From: Bacteroidota bacterium
GTDB lineage: Bacteria; Bacteroidota; Bacteroidia; Chitinophagales; Chitinophagaceae
Direction: 5' to 3'
NCBI GenBank assembly: GCA_013286305.1
Contig: JABDFW010000020.1
Location: 1 to 43,897 of the forward strand
Length of the DNA stretch: 43,897 nucleotides
Part shown: positions 26,501 through 33,122 of the stretch, in pieces
How the letters are laid out: each line of letters opens with the position of its first letter
Position numbering within the stretch: position 1 is the stretch's first letter
Notes under the pieces: model-generated
Database searches by the model: none
What the model was told of the DNA's origin: nothing
The model's input: the letters and a program-made list of their open reading frames with translations, nothing else
Program-made: the position numbers and the translations under genes

Positions 26501-26922
26501 TACCAGAAAGAATCTGTAAAAGTATATGCCAGTGCGCCAACGGCGCCGGCACCCATAATGATTACTATTTGCCTTACATTGAAAGGCTGGTTATTGTTAT
26601 CTTTTTCTATGATCTTACGGGCAAAATGCGTTATGGTCCAGAATAAAAATAATATAGTAAAACCACTCGCAAGCGCATTCATAATATTCACAGCTTTGGC
26701 CGCAGTCAAAGGGTTATTGCCAAAAAGAACAATAAATATCCTGCCCAGCAATACAAATAAAGGCGCACCTGGCGGGTGAGGTATTTGCACTTTAAGGCAA
26801 CTGCTTACAAACTCACCGCAATCCCAAAAACTGCCACCGGCTTCGGTTGTAAGGATATATACTGTACAGGCTGTTAAACATACCGCCCAGCCCGTAATGT
26901 TGTTGATTCTTTTAAAATTCAT
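23533..26922 (-). CDS. DUF2723 family membrane glycosyltransferase-like protein
   Basis: 1129 residues. The N-terminus has the family motif TTEAGGSFWDCGEFVSSCLK with acidic Asp34 and Glu37 on the outer side, then VQIPHPPGAPLFVLLGRI. Many hydrophobic helices follow to about residue 760, and a soluble domain after that (FGDNDTYPLWYAQEVEGIRP, then TPR-like helices near the end). Known DUF2723 proteins resemble O-mannosyltransferases and are tied to protein glycosylation in Bacteroidota; that role is inferred here. Complete and of typical length. Single gene. Confidence 0.92.
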   Translation of the reverse strand: MNFKRINNITGWAVCLTACTVYILTTEAGGSFWDCGEFVSSCLKVQIPHPPGAPLFVLLGRIFIVLFGNNPLTAAKAVNIMNALASGFTILFLFWTITHFARKIIEKDNNNQPFNVRQIVIIMGAGAVGALAYTFTDSFWYSAVEGEVYAMSSFFTAIVFWAILKWENHADEPGSDRWIVFIFFLIGLSIGVHILCLLCIPSIVMAFYFKRRNSFNYKLLRKYFIRFILIAGAAGVILALLGAQSEVNAERGIPFDGTVPGLMVFATLAAVGLLYLAEKISKEKKEYYGGAYIFLLFGAVILGIVQLGIIQYSIKIAGGFDVYFVNHLGMPFYSGFAFFFILVAVAIWVGMRFVTKKRWAYLRLALWCISFSLIGYSSYLTTMIRSNADPAVDVFNVDNPESLAGYLGRDQYGDFPILYGQKFNAQPVDYKEGSVKYQKGENKYLEAGKDGHYVYMPQDKMIFPRMWDMTNDQGHFDYYAFFLNAGKLKDGSLDIEKDENGFYTRPNFSDNVKYFINYQTCFMYLRYFFWNFSGKQNDIEGMFNGNVRDGNWITGIPFIDNEMYGDQSLMPDSIKHNKAHNELFMLPFIFGIIGCFFQFRKKMDDEVVTFLLFFMTGFAIIIYLNQPGQQPRERDYAYVGSFYAFAIWIGLAVLYFAELAAAWDKKMVKYMGICGGVSALLMTASGITANGALALGIGFILAFAAVAFGLPYLLKFLKNKQAIIYTTVLVSLLVPVWMGAQEWDDHDRSKKQLARDVAKDYLESCAPNAILFTFGDNDTYPLWYAQEVEGIRPDIRIIINSLLSADWCMNQLRYKINKSAPVDVIWSKEQVLGSKRDIAFYKAQQQFEATKYYDLYDVMKNYVGDDKNVDERGYNIMPTSKVFVPVDEQAVRSNGTVNPADSVIKEMQFDIPKTTLYKNDLAILNIIAANKWKRPIYFSMPYGDLGFGNYLRKEGLSYRLVPVLNSQVNTDRMMDVVMHKFGFGNANLFNVYFDEENRRHLNIIRRANAELALDLSFKNRKDDARKVLERADKMMLESNFPYGMTSRSNEHDRLSMIFLEGCYRADDAALAEKVSKSVRKDLNQQMRYYNSLTGNMADAMQYEKSTAQSVLSDLDNLDKAFSNKNVKLQ

Positions 26923-27143
26923 TGCTTTATTTTTTATATTATCTTTTTAAAATACCATTCCCTATCTCCTTATTATGAGTGATGGGTTATGACAAAAGGC
27001 TACTGTACCCTCTAATTCATTAATTAAAGAAGGGCCATGAAAACGCTATAAAATATTTATTGATCTGCTACTGCATACAACTCAATTTGATTGATGACTG
27101 GTACTGTTTGATAATTATGCATATGCATATAAAAGTTGACAAA

Positions 27144-27596
27144 TTATTCTTTCATACTTAATAATGTTACATGTGCGGAAACCGCCGCCCAGTTGCCATT
27201 TCTTTTTACATATACATCCTGGTAGCAGTTTTTCCCGGTTGTTTTTTTGCCGCCTGTTTCAATAACAAAAGTTGTCCAGCAGGTTATCGTTCCTGTCTCG
27301 CCTGTTAACAGCCTTGCTTCAACACTGTCAATATTTACAGACAATACCATTTGATCAGGTAAAATAACATTAGCCAAATTATTTGCTTTAGACATTTTTC
27401 TGCCATTAGGATTAATAAGCACAAAATCACTTGCCAGTACTTTACTTAATGCGGCTGTATCCCTGTTAACAATAGCATCAAGCCATGTTTTATTAAGCTG
27501 TTTAATTATTGAGGCATCATTATTTTGCGCGTAACTATTATGCGATAAAACTATTGCCGCAAAAGCTGTTGATATAAAACGTGTAACATTATTCAT
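27144..27596 (-). CDS. Exported DUF4440/NTF2-like protein
   Basis: 150 residues with an N-terminal signal (ISTAFAAIVLSHNSYAQ). DUF4440 pattern: IIKQLNKTWLDAIVNRDTAA, LSKVLASDFVLINPNGRKM, SVEARLLTGETGTITCWTTF and the final NGNWAAVSAHVTLL. Such domains are found in small secreted proteins of unknown role. It follows the hydrolase-like gene at 27606 by 9 bases on the same strand, so the two are cotranscribed. Confidence 0.87.
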   Translation of the reverse strand: MNNVTRFISTAFAAIVLSHNSYAQNNDASIIKQLNKTWLDAIVNRDTAALSKVLASDFVLINPNGRKMSKANNLANVILPDQMVLSVNIDSVEARLLTGETGTITCWTTFVIETGGKKTTGKNCYQDVYVKRNGNWAAVSAHVTLLSMKE

Positions 27597-27605
27597 ATAA
27601 CTGTA

Positions 27606-29108
27606 TTAGTGGGTTGTATTGTTTTCGTTATCAAAAGCCTGTACCGTTTTTTCCATCGTTTGCCATATCGGGTGTGCAAACGGCTTGGGTGAAATCTCAA
27701 AGAGAACAGGAGTTGTATTCTTGCCTGCCTTAACATGCACGCGGCAATTAAAAGTAATGGGTACCATAGCCATATAATCAAGCGAATTTACAATGCCGGT
27801 ATATGTTTCCATGTCCCCCGGTTCTGCAGTTATTTTTTTGAGCTTTGCTGTTACAGGCACTAATTTATCTGCCTGTATATTTCTTCGTGTGGTATTGTCT
27901 GCAACAAGGCCCCCGTAATAAGTTTTAAACATATTCTGCAAAACATCTTCATCTATCTTTTGCTTGCCGTTAAGCCTGAGCAGGTATGAAACAGACCAGT
28001 AATCTTCGGTACTAATATTGCCCCATCCGGGAGGGAAATGTATCTCTTCAAAACCTTTATAAATAATATTCGGGGAAAAATATGGAGGAAATTCCGTGCG
28101 CTCCACACGCCATCCTTCGGGTACAGTAAAGGTATATGGTGGTACCCACGCCAGCGGGTTGTTGGGGTTAAGAATATTCAGCCTTGTTATAAGCCATTCT
28201 ATGCATTCTGATTCTTCTACTATAGACATTGCATTGGGGCTTCTCATCCCATTAGCTTTAAAGCCAGGCCGTTTTGCGGCAACAAACTCCGCGTTTTTAT
28301 TACCTGCAAGCATTAGGCGGCTTACCAGTTCTGTGGCGTCGGGTATATTGCTGTCATACAAACCATTGCCCCTGTATTTTAATTGCCATTCAATGTCGTT
28401 ATCATAATATAAACGCACGCCCACGGTTTTTAAAAATTGCTCATGGCCCGGCGCATCAGCATCATGGTTAAAAGGTGTAAGTTTTTTATAGGCCTCCGCA
28501 TTATCGTAAATGGTACCGTTCTCTTTCTTCATTGCGTTTATAAACAATGTTGCATCACCAACCGTACCGGGGTAGAAATTCTTCTTTATTTCCCGTTCAC
28601 AGCAGTGCCAAACGCTAAACAGGTCAATAGGGCAATCAACACCAAAAACTGCCTTGGGCTGCACCGGGTATTGTTCCGGATGCTCGTACGTCAGCTCTGT
28701 ATATCGCAAAGCTATGCTGCCGGCAAAATCATGGCCTGCCAATGCAAATTTTGAAGTATCAGGAGAAAATCTTGCAACAATATCCCGCATAATGGTATTG
28801 AGCCTTAGCACTGCTACGCTGTCTGCATATAGTTTAAAGTTCATAGATGCAAATACAGTAAGCATATTATTTGCATAGCCCACATTGTGCAGCCTTGTTT
28901 CCGGCAGCATGCTTTCCGGCGGCCTAAAACTGTTAAGCAAAACCAGTACGCCTTTTATATTGTTTGATGCCGGCCGCACTGCCAGGTAATAACCGCCTGT
29001 GCTGTCATTTGCATCAAAAGAAATTTTTTCTATCACCTGGCAGGCTGCTATTATGGGTGAAAAAAGGAATAAGGCAATAAGTGGTTTTACAAATTCTTTT
29101 TTAAACAT
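27606..29108 (-). CDS. Secreted alpha/beta-hydrolase-like protein with Asp at the nucleophile elbow
   Basis: 500 residues with an N-terminal hydrophobic signal ending near AACQ (possible lipobox Cys23). Residues about 30-250 follow an alpha/beta hydrolase: IKGVLVLLNSFRPPES (strand and oxyanion loop), then KFALAGHDFAGSIALRYTEL at 120-139, where the elbow G-x-[Ser]-x-G reads G-H-D-F-A-G, with Asp127 in place of Ser. Asp nucleophiles occur in epoxide hydrolases and dehalogenases. The C-terminal 200 residues look like a separate beta-rich domain. The catalytic His cannot be assigned. First gene of a pair with the DUF4440 protein. Confidence 0.7.
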   Translation of the reverse strand: MFKKEFVKPLIALFLFSPIIAACQVIEKISFDANDSTGGYYLAVRPASNNIKGVLVLLNSFRPPESMLPETRLHNVGYANNMLTVFASMNFKLYADSVAVLRLNTIMRDIVARFSPDTSKFALAGHDFAGSIALRYTELTYEHPEQYPVQPKAVFGVDCPIDLFSVWHCCEREIKKNFYPGTVGDATLFINAMKKENGTIYDNAEAYKKLTPFNHDADAPGHEQFLKTVGVRLYYDNDIEWQLKYRGNGLYDSNIPDATELVSRLMLAGNKNAEFVAAKRPGFKANGMRSPNAMSIVEESECIEWLITRLNILNPNNPLAWVPPYTFTVPEGWRVERTEFPPYFSPNIIYKGFEEIHFPPGWGNISTEDYWSVSYLLRLNGKQKIDEDVLQNMFKTYYGGLVADNTTRRNIQADKLVPVTAKLKKITAEPGDMETYTGIVNSLDYMAMVPITFNCRVHVKAGKNTTPVLFEISPKPFAHPIWQTMEKTVQAFDNENNTTH

Positions 29109-29218
29109 TTTTTTATTTTAAGATCGTTCATCAATAAGCATAGCAATATCCTTCCCCTTTTTAGAGGCCATTTTACAATCAATAATTTTTTTAATTGGAT
29201 AAAAAGAGATGCTACATT

Positions 29219-30547
29219 TTATGCATTCGCAACGTTATTAACATGTTTTAAAAAAGCCATTGAGCTTCTATTATCAAAAGCATTTCTATCGTACTGTTTA
29301 TTTTCATAATAGCTGGTCACGTTTGCTTTTGAAGATTGGTTTTGCCCGCTATGAACAGAACTTTTATTTTGCCCCGCTGTTATATTTACCTGCACCGAAA
29401 ACCTTTTGTTGCCTAAGGTTGTATCTACCTCAAACGTTATGGCATGGGTACCTAAATTTGAGTACCCGTTTTTTTGTAAAATCCCCAGAAGCCGTTCTTT
29501 CTCGTTCTTTATCATGGAGAGGCTTAAGGTATCCCCTTGCTTCAAATAGCTGTTTCCCTGTTCTTTCTTTACAAGCGCTTCTATCTTAGGGTCGGTTATT
29601 GAATAAGTAAGTGATTCTAAAATATAATTCTCAGATAACGCCGTTGCGTCTGAATGCCTGTGAACAACAGGTTTGTCGTACGCATGCCTGAATGCCAGCA
29701 GCAAAATGCTTAACATGGGCACAATAAATAAAAATTTAAACAAATGAGCTTTAGATGTTTTAGTACCGTTCATCATTTGAATGCGTTTTTTTAACGAAGA
29801 AAAGTTAAGGTTGCTTGTAACAGTGCAGGGTATGTTGCCGGTAACTTTTAATAAGAGGTATTGGTAATCTTTACGGTTTACACCGTTTTGTAATACAATA
29901 TCGTCGGCAATAAATTCAAGATTCTCTTTAACGGCATGTTTTATCATCCAGGCAAAGGGGTTGTACCAGTTTAATATACAGAGTAATTCCGCCAAAAGCA
30001 CATCAATAGTATGTTTCTGGTTAACATGCACTAATTCGTGTTTTATCACTTCATCTAATTCCTGCTCATTGTAAATATTTTTATCAAGGTAAATGCTTTT
30101 ATAAAAGGTAAATGGCGCAATGCCGGCGTTAAGATGGTACAGTTTTACTTCACCATTATTTATCAGCTGTGCTTTTGCCTGTATTTTTTTTAATGAAATA
30201 AACTGGATGATCAGGCGGCCTGAAAAAAAACACACCCCGGTAATGAAAATGATGAGAAGGAGTGAGGACATATTCCATGCAACACTGCCGTTACTAATAT
30301 TTGATGAAATTATGTCTGTATTAATTGCAGGTATTTTGTTTACAAAAAATACACCGGTTAATTTCTCCGGCTCTACAAACAAATTAATATTGAGTGCAGG
30401 AATAATAAACGCAAGAACAGAGCACGTTAAAAGGAACAGCCTGTTCCAGCTATAATGTGTTATCCGCTTTAACAATAAAACATAAAACAGGTATGTTACT
30501 GTAAGGCAAAGCGAAATTTTAAGCATGTACTCAAATGGCAGGTGCAT
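29219..30547 (-). CDS. M56 (BlaR1/MecR1-type) membrane metallopeptidase
   Basis: 442 residues from the start chosen at 30547 (MHLPFEYMLKISLCLTVTYL), the usual beginning for this family; the longer frame from 30577 would overlap blaI by 26 bases. Four hydrophobic segments (about 8-25, 36-52, 93-112, and one near 270-290) surround the zinc site: VIKHELVHVNQKHTID with HELVH at 170-174 and the helper ENLEFIADD after it. The extracytoplasmic C-terminus has no penicillin-binding domain and no TonB box that I can see. Such proteins sense a signal and cleave a BlaI-type repressor. Coupled to blaI, 4 bases apart. Confidence 0.9.
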   Translation of the reverse strand: MHLPFEYMLKISLCLTVTYLFYVLLLKRITHYSWNRLFLLTCSVLAFIIPALNINLFVEPEKLTGVFFVNKIPAINTDIISSNISNGSVAWNMSSLLLIIFITGVCFFSGRLIIQFISLKKIQAKAQLINNGEVKLYHLNAGIAPFTFYKSIYLDKNIYNEQELDEVIKHELVHVNQKHTIDVLLAELLCILNWYNPFAWMIKHAVKENLEFIADDIVLQNGVNRKDYQYLLLKVTGNIPCTVTSNLNFSSLKKRIQMMNGTKTSKAHLFKFLFIVPMLSILLLAFRHAYDKPVVHRHSDATALSENYILESLTYSITDPKIEALVKKEQGNSYLKQGDTLSLSMIKNEKERLLGILQKNGYSNLGTHAITFEVDTTLGNKRFSVQVNITAGQNKSSVHSGQNQSSKANVTSYYENKQYDRNAFDNRSSMAFLKHVNNVANA

Positions 30548-30551
30548 AGCA

Positions 30552-30920
30552 TTAGTTTTTATTGTTTTTACCTTCAATCATGTTAATAATTTCTTTTAGT
30601 TCATTAGGGTTTAGCTTTTTTTGTGCAACAAAAAAATTCACCATTTCCTTATATGAATTATTAAAATAATCCTGCACAAAACCCTGCATAAATTTTTGTT
30701 TATACTCTTCTTCAGGAATTGCTGGTGTGTATAGATAGGTATTGCCTAATAAACGGCTGCTGATAAAACCTTTTTTTTCAAGGTTCTTTACTGTTGATGC
30801 AAGGGTGGTATAAGGGGGCCTGGGATGGGGCATATCCTCTAAAAATGCCTTAACGGTGCCTTCCCCGATATGCCAAATGGCCTGCATTACTTCTTCTTCC
30901 TGCTTGGTTAGTTTCTCCAT
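30552..30920 (-). CDS. BlaI/MecI/CopY family transcriptional repressor
   Basis: 122 residues. Winged-helix N-terminus: LTKQEEEVMQAIWHIGEGTV, then PPYTTLASTVKNLEKKGFIS (recognition helix), RLLGNTYLYTPAIPEEEY (wing). The C-terminus is the dimerisation helix pair (MVNFFVAQKKLNPNELKEII). It pairs with the M56 peptidase directly downstream, which probably inactivates it. Two dyads directly in front of its start codon suggest autoregulation. The target genes beyond this operon are unknown; no beta-lactamase is adjacent. Confidence 0.93.
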   Translation of the reverse strand: MEKLTKQEEEVMQAIWHIGEGTVKAFLEDMPHPRPPYTTLASTVKNLEKKGFISSRLLGNTYLYTPAIPEEEYKQKFMQGFVQDYFNNSYKEMVNFFVAQKKLNPNELKEIINMIEGKNNKN

Positions 30921-30923
30921 TTA

Positions 30924-30957
30924 TACGAAATTATCGTAAATGTACGATTATTTCGTA
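30924..30957. promoter_or_regulatory. Two operator-like dyads for the BlaI-type repressor
   Basis: TACGA-AATTA-TCGTA at 30924-30938 and TACGA-TTATT-TCGTA at 30943-30957: identical perfect 5-bp arms, 5-base spacers and 19 bases from centre to centre. They begin 4 bases upstream of the blaI start codon (30920). BlaI-family repressors bind dyads ending in TA...TA placed over their own promoter, so these are the probable binding sites. Confidence 0.75.
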
Positions 30958-31030
30958 AACATCAAAATAAATTAGAATTTTTAACAAAATATCCATTTTC
31001 CACAGTCACTATTATTTCAATCCACAATAA

Positions 31031-31056
31031 AAAAAGCCCCATTATGTGGGGCTTTT
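31031..31056 (-). terminator. Terminator after trxA
   Basis: AAAAGCCCC-ATTATGT-GGGGCTTTT. On the minus strand the stem is followed by a T-run, 22 bases past the trxA stop. The A-rich left flank and T-rich right flank make it usable in both directions. Confidence 0.88.
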
Positions 31057-31077
31057 ATAAAACTTAGTTATGATAAG

Positions 31078-31395
31078 TTACAGGTGAGCCTGTATCTTTT
31101 TTTCCAATATTGATTTGGGAACTGCACCTATTTGCTTGTCAACCACCTTGCCGCCTTTAATAAATAAGATAGCCGGTATGGAGGTTATGCCATAGTTAAT
31201 GCTTATGGTAGGGTTATGGTCAACATTTACTTTGCCCACATTTACTTTGCCATTGTATTCCTTAGAAAGTTCTTCAATAACAGGCCCAATTGCACGGCAT
31301 GGCCCGCACCATTCTGCCCAAAAATCCACAATAGTTAATTTGTCGCTGTCCAGAACGGTATTCTGAAAATTTGCATCTGTAAATTCTAAAGCCAT
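31078..31395 (-). CDS. trxA: Thioredoxin
   Basis: 105 residues, the standard size. Active site FWAEWCGPCRAIGPV with Cys30 and Cys33, followed by VGKVNVDHNPTISINYGITS and IPAILFIKGGKVVDKQIGAV with the cis-Pro. No signal peptide, so it is the cytoplasmic disulfide reductase working with thioredoxin reductase. Single gene with its own terminator. Confidence 0.96.
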   Translation of the reverse strand: MALEFTDANFQNTVLDSDKLTIVDFWAEWCGPCRAIGPVIEELSKEYNGKVNVGKVNVDHNPTISINYGITSIPAILFIKGGKVVDKQIGAVPKSILEKKIQAHL

Positions 31396-31727
31396 AGTGT
31401 TTATATTTTAATATTAATAATGTAGTGAAATAAGGTAGCAAAGTTAACTCCAAAACTGTTAAGTTGCTGTTTTGACTTATCCACTTATGTTATTACTGAC
31501 GAACAAACATGCGGAACCTGACAGCAGGGCAGGGGAGCGGGAGTTGACAGATGGAAGTTGACAGATGACAGTGGAAGAAGTCATTGGTCAATAGTCATTA
31601 AGGAACAAAGGGGTTGACAGAAGAGTCATTAGTCAATAAGTCATTAAGGAAAAAAATATGAAATATGAGGGGAAGAGGGGAATATTGATGATTTGTTTTC
31701 CTTTCACCTTATACCTTATGCCCTTCC
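31396..31727. other. Intergenic region with simple degenerate repeats
   Basis: No gene. Apart from the trxA promoter side (31396-31480), the sequence is made of recurring short phrases such as TTGACAG and GTCATTAGTCAATA. Two diverged 26-27-base copies lie at 31579-31604 and 31624-31650. Confidence 0.5.
31579..31650. repeat. Imperfect direct repeat
   Basis: AGTCATTGGTCAATAGTCAT...AAGGA (31579-31604) and AGTCATTAGTCAATAAGTCA...AAGGA (31624-31650), separated by a run with TTGACAGA. Low-complexity character; no inferred function. Confidence 0.5.
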
Positions 31728-32180
31728 TCAGCTCAAAAGGCTTTGGCGGGCAAGGAACTCAAGCTTTTTATTAACATCTATCAGCTTTTCGGTAAGCTCA
31801 ATATTTTCTTTTCTAAGGCTATAAACCTCGTAAGCTTTTTCAATAAAATTCTTAACATCATTTTCGCTCCAGGGTTTGGTAAGGTATTTATAAACCTGGC
31901 CTGTGTTAATGGCATCAATTACGGCGTTAATATCTGTATAGCCGGTAATAAGTATCCGTATGGGGTCAGGGTAAGCTTCGATTATTGAAGCAAAAAATTC
32001 AATGCCGGTCACTTTTGGCATCCGCTGGTCACTTAAAATAACATGAATTTGGTTGTTTTGTAATATTTTCAGCCCTTCTTCTGCACTTTCAGCAGTAAAT
32101 ACATTGTAAGTACGCCTGAAAGCGGCTTTGAAAGCAATAAGATTATGGGGCTCATCATCAATATAAAGAATATTTATCAT
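31728..32180 (-). CDS. Stand-alone response regulator receiver
   Basis: 150 residues. Complete receiver: ILYIDDEPHNL with the acidic pair, phosphoacceptor Asp51 in VILSDQRMP, ILITGYTD with the conserved Thr and YLTKPWSE with the conserved Lys. Only a coiled-coil tail of about 30 residues follows; there is no DNA-binding or enzymatic output. The receiver is closely similar to the N-terminus of the hybrid protein at 35312. Divergently placed to that operon, it could act as a phosphate partner or sink for its kinases. Confidence 0.92.
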   Translation of the reverse strand: MINILYIDDEPHNLIAFKAAFRRTYNVFTAESAEEGLKILQNNQIHVILSDQRMPKVTGIEFFASIIEAYPDPIRILITGYTDINAVIDAINTGQVYKYLTKPWSENDVKNFIEKAYEVYSLRKENIELTEKLIDVNKKLEFLARQSLLS

Positions 32181-32350
32181 GCGAAGATTATGGAATATTT
32201 ATATTGCAGACCACGATATTGTTGGATTTGCTGCAAGTTAGCCAAGAATTCTGAAACGGGTAAAATAATATTAAGAAAATTAGGTGTATCATTGTATGAT
32301 GTTTATTTGTGATATTTTGGGTAACTTTTAATCAATACCTGTGTAAAAGA

Positions 32351-33091
32351 ATGGAAACCGATATAAGGATAAGAGCATTCAGGGCTCCGGATGATCCAGC
32401 TACCTGCTTGAAGTTTATTGAAGGGCACAAAAAAGTATTAGAAAATCATGGAATTCATAAAGTAACCTCTTCAAGTGATGCGTGGATGCATAACAGGGCT
32501 GTTTTTGTGATTGTAGTTGAATCCCTTGATGCTGAAAAGCTCTATGGCGGTGCCCGTGTGCATGCTGCAGACGGAGTAACCCCTTTACCAATTGAGATGG
32601 CCACCTGGACCATGGACCCTAAGATAAAAGAATATGTACAGCACTATTCTCACAAGGGTACAGGCGAATTATGCGGTTTGTGGAATTCAGTAGAAGTTGC
32701 CGGCCTTGGCATCGGAAGTTTGTTTCCATCCCGGGTTGCAGTTGTAATATCCAATCAAATAGGGTTAAACAGTATGTTCTCGCTGTGTTCCCCGGTTACT
32801 GTCAGGTTTAACCAATGGATTGGCAGCGAAGTTTTTAGCCAGGTTGGCAATAATGGAACATTCTACTATCCAAAGCTTGACCTTATTGCAACTGCAGTTT
32901 TTTTAGAAGACGCAGAAAACCTGCCAAACGCTCACCCCAAAGAACGGGAAAAAATGTTCTTTTTACGTAAAAACCCGAACGCGGTTTTAAAAGAAAAATC
33001 ACCTTTTAAAAATGTTGAAGTTAATGTGCATTATCAACTGCAAATAGCTTCAGCAGACAATAATGAATTTAAAATACCTGATATATCTTAA
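32351..33091 (+). CDS. GNAT-like protein, possible signal or acyl synthase
   Basis: The start is set at 32351 (METDIRIRAFRAPDDPATCL), where the conserved-looking N-terminus begins; an upstream ATG at 32309 adds 14 poorly fitting residues. The 246-residue product has a GNAT-type layout: first strand IRIRAFRAPDDPATC, then YGGARVHAADGVTPLPIE, GELCGLWNSVEVAG and GIGSLFPSRVAVVISNQIGL, and a last part with SPVTVRFNQWIGSEVF. The order recalls acyl-homoserine-lactone synthases and related N-acyltransferases, but key residues cannot be confirmed by eye. First gene of an operon with two histidine kinases (gap 31 bases). Confidence 0.6.
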   Translation: METDIRIRAFRAPDDPATCLKFIEGHKKVLENHGIHKVTSSSDAWMHNRAVFVIVVESLDAEKLYGGARVHAADGVTPLPIEMATWTMDPKIKEYVQHYSHKGTGELCGLWNSVEVAGLGIGSLFPSRVAVVISNQIGLNSMFSLCSPVTVRFNQWIGSEVFSQVGNNGTFYYPKLDLIATAVFLEDAENLPNAHPKEREKMFFLRKNPNAVLKEKSPFKNVEVNVHYQLQIASADNNEFKIPDIS

Positions 33092-33122
33092 TTTTAAGCG
33101 CTAAAACAGCTGCCACATATCC

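Noticed and set aside
29219-30577. M56 gene start at 30577
   Set aside because: It would overlap blaI by 26 bases and add 10 residues without family character; the ATG at 30547 matches the usual N-terminus and leaves 4 bases after the blaI stop.
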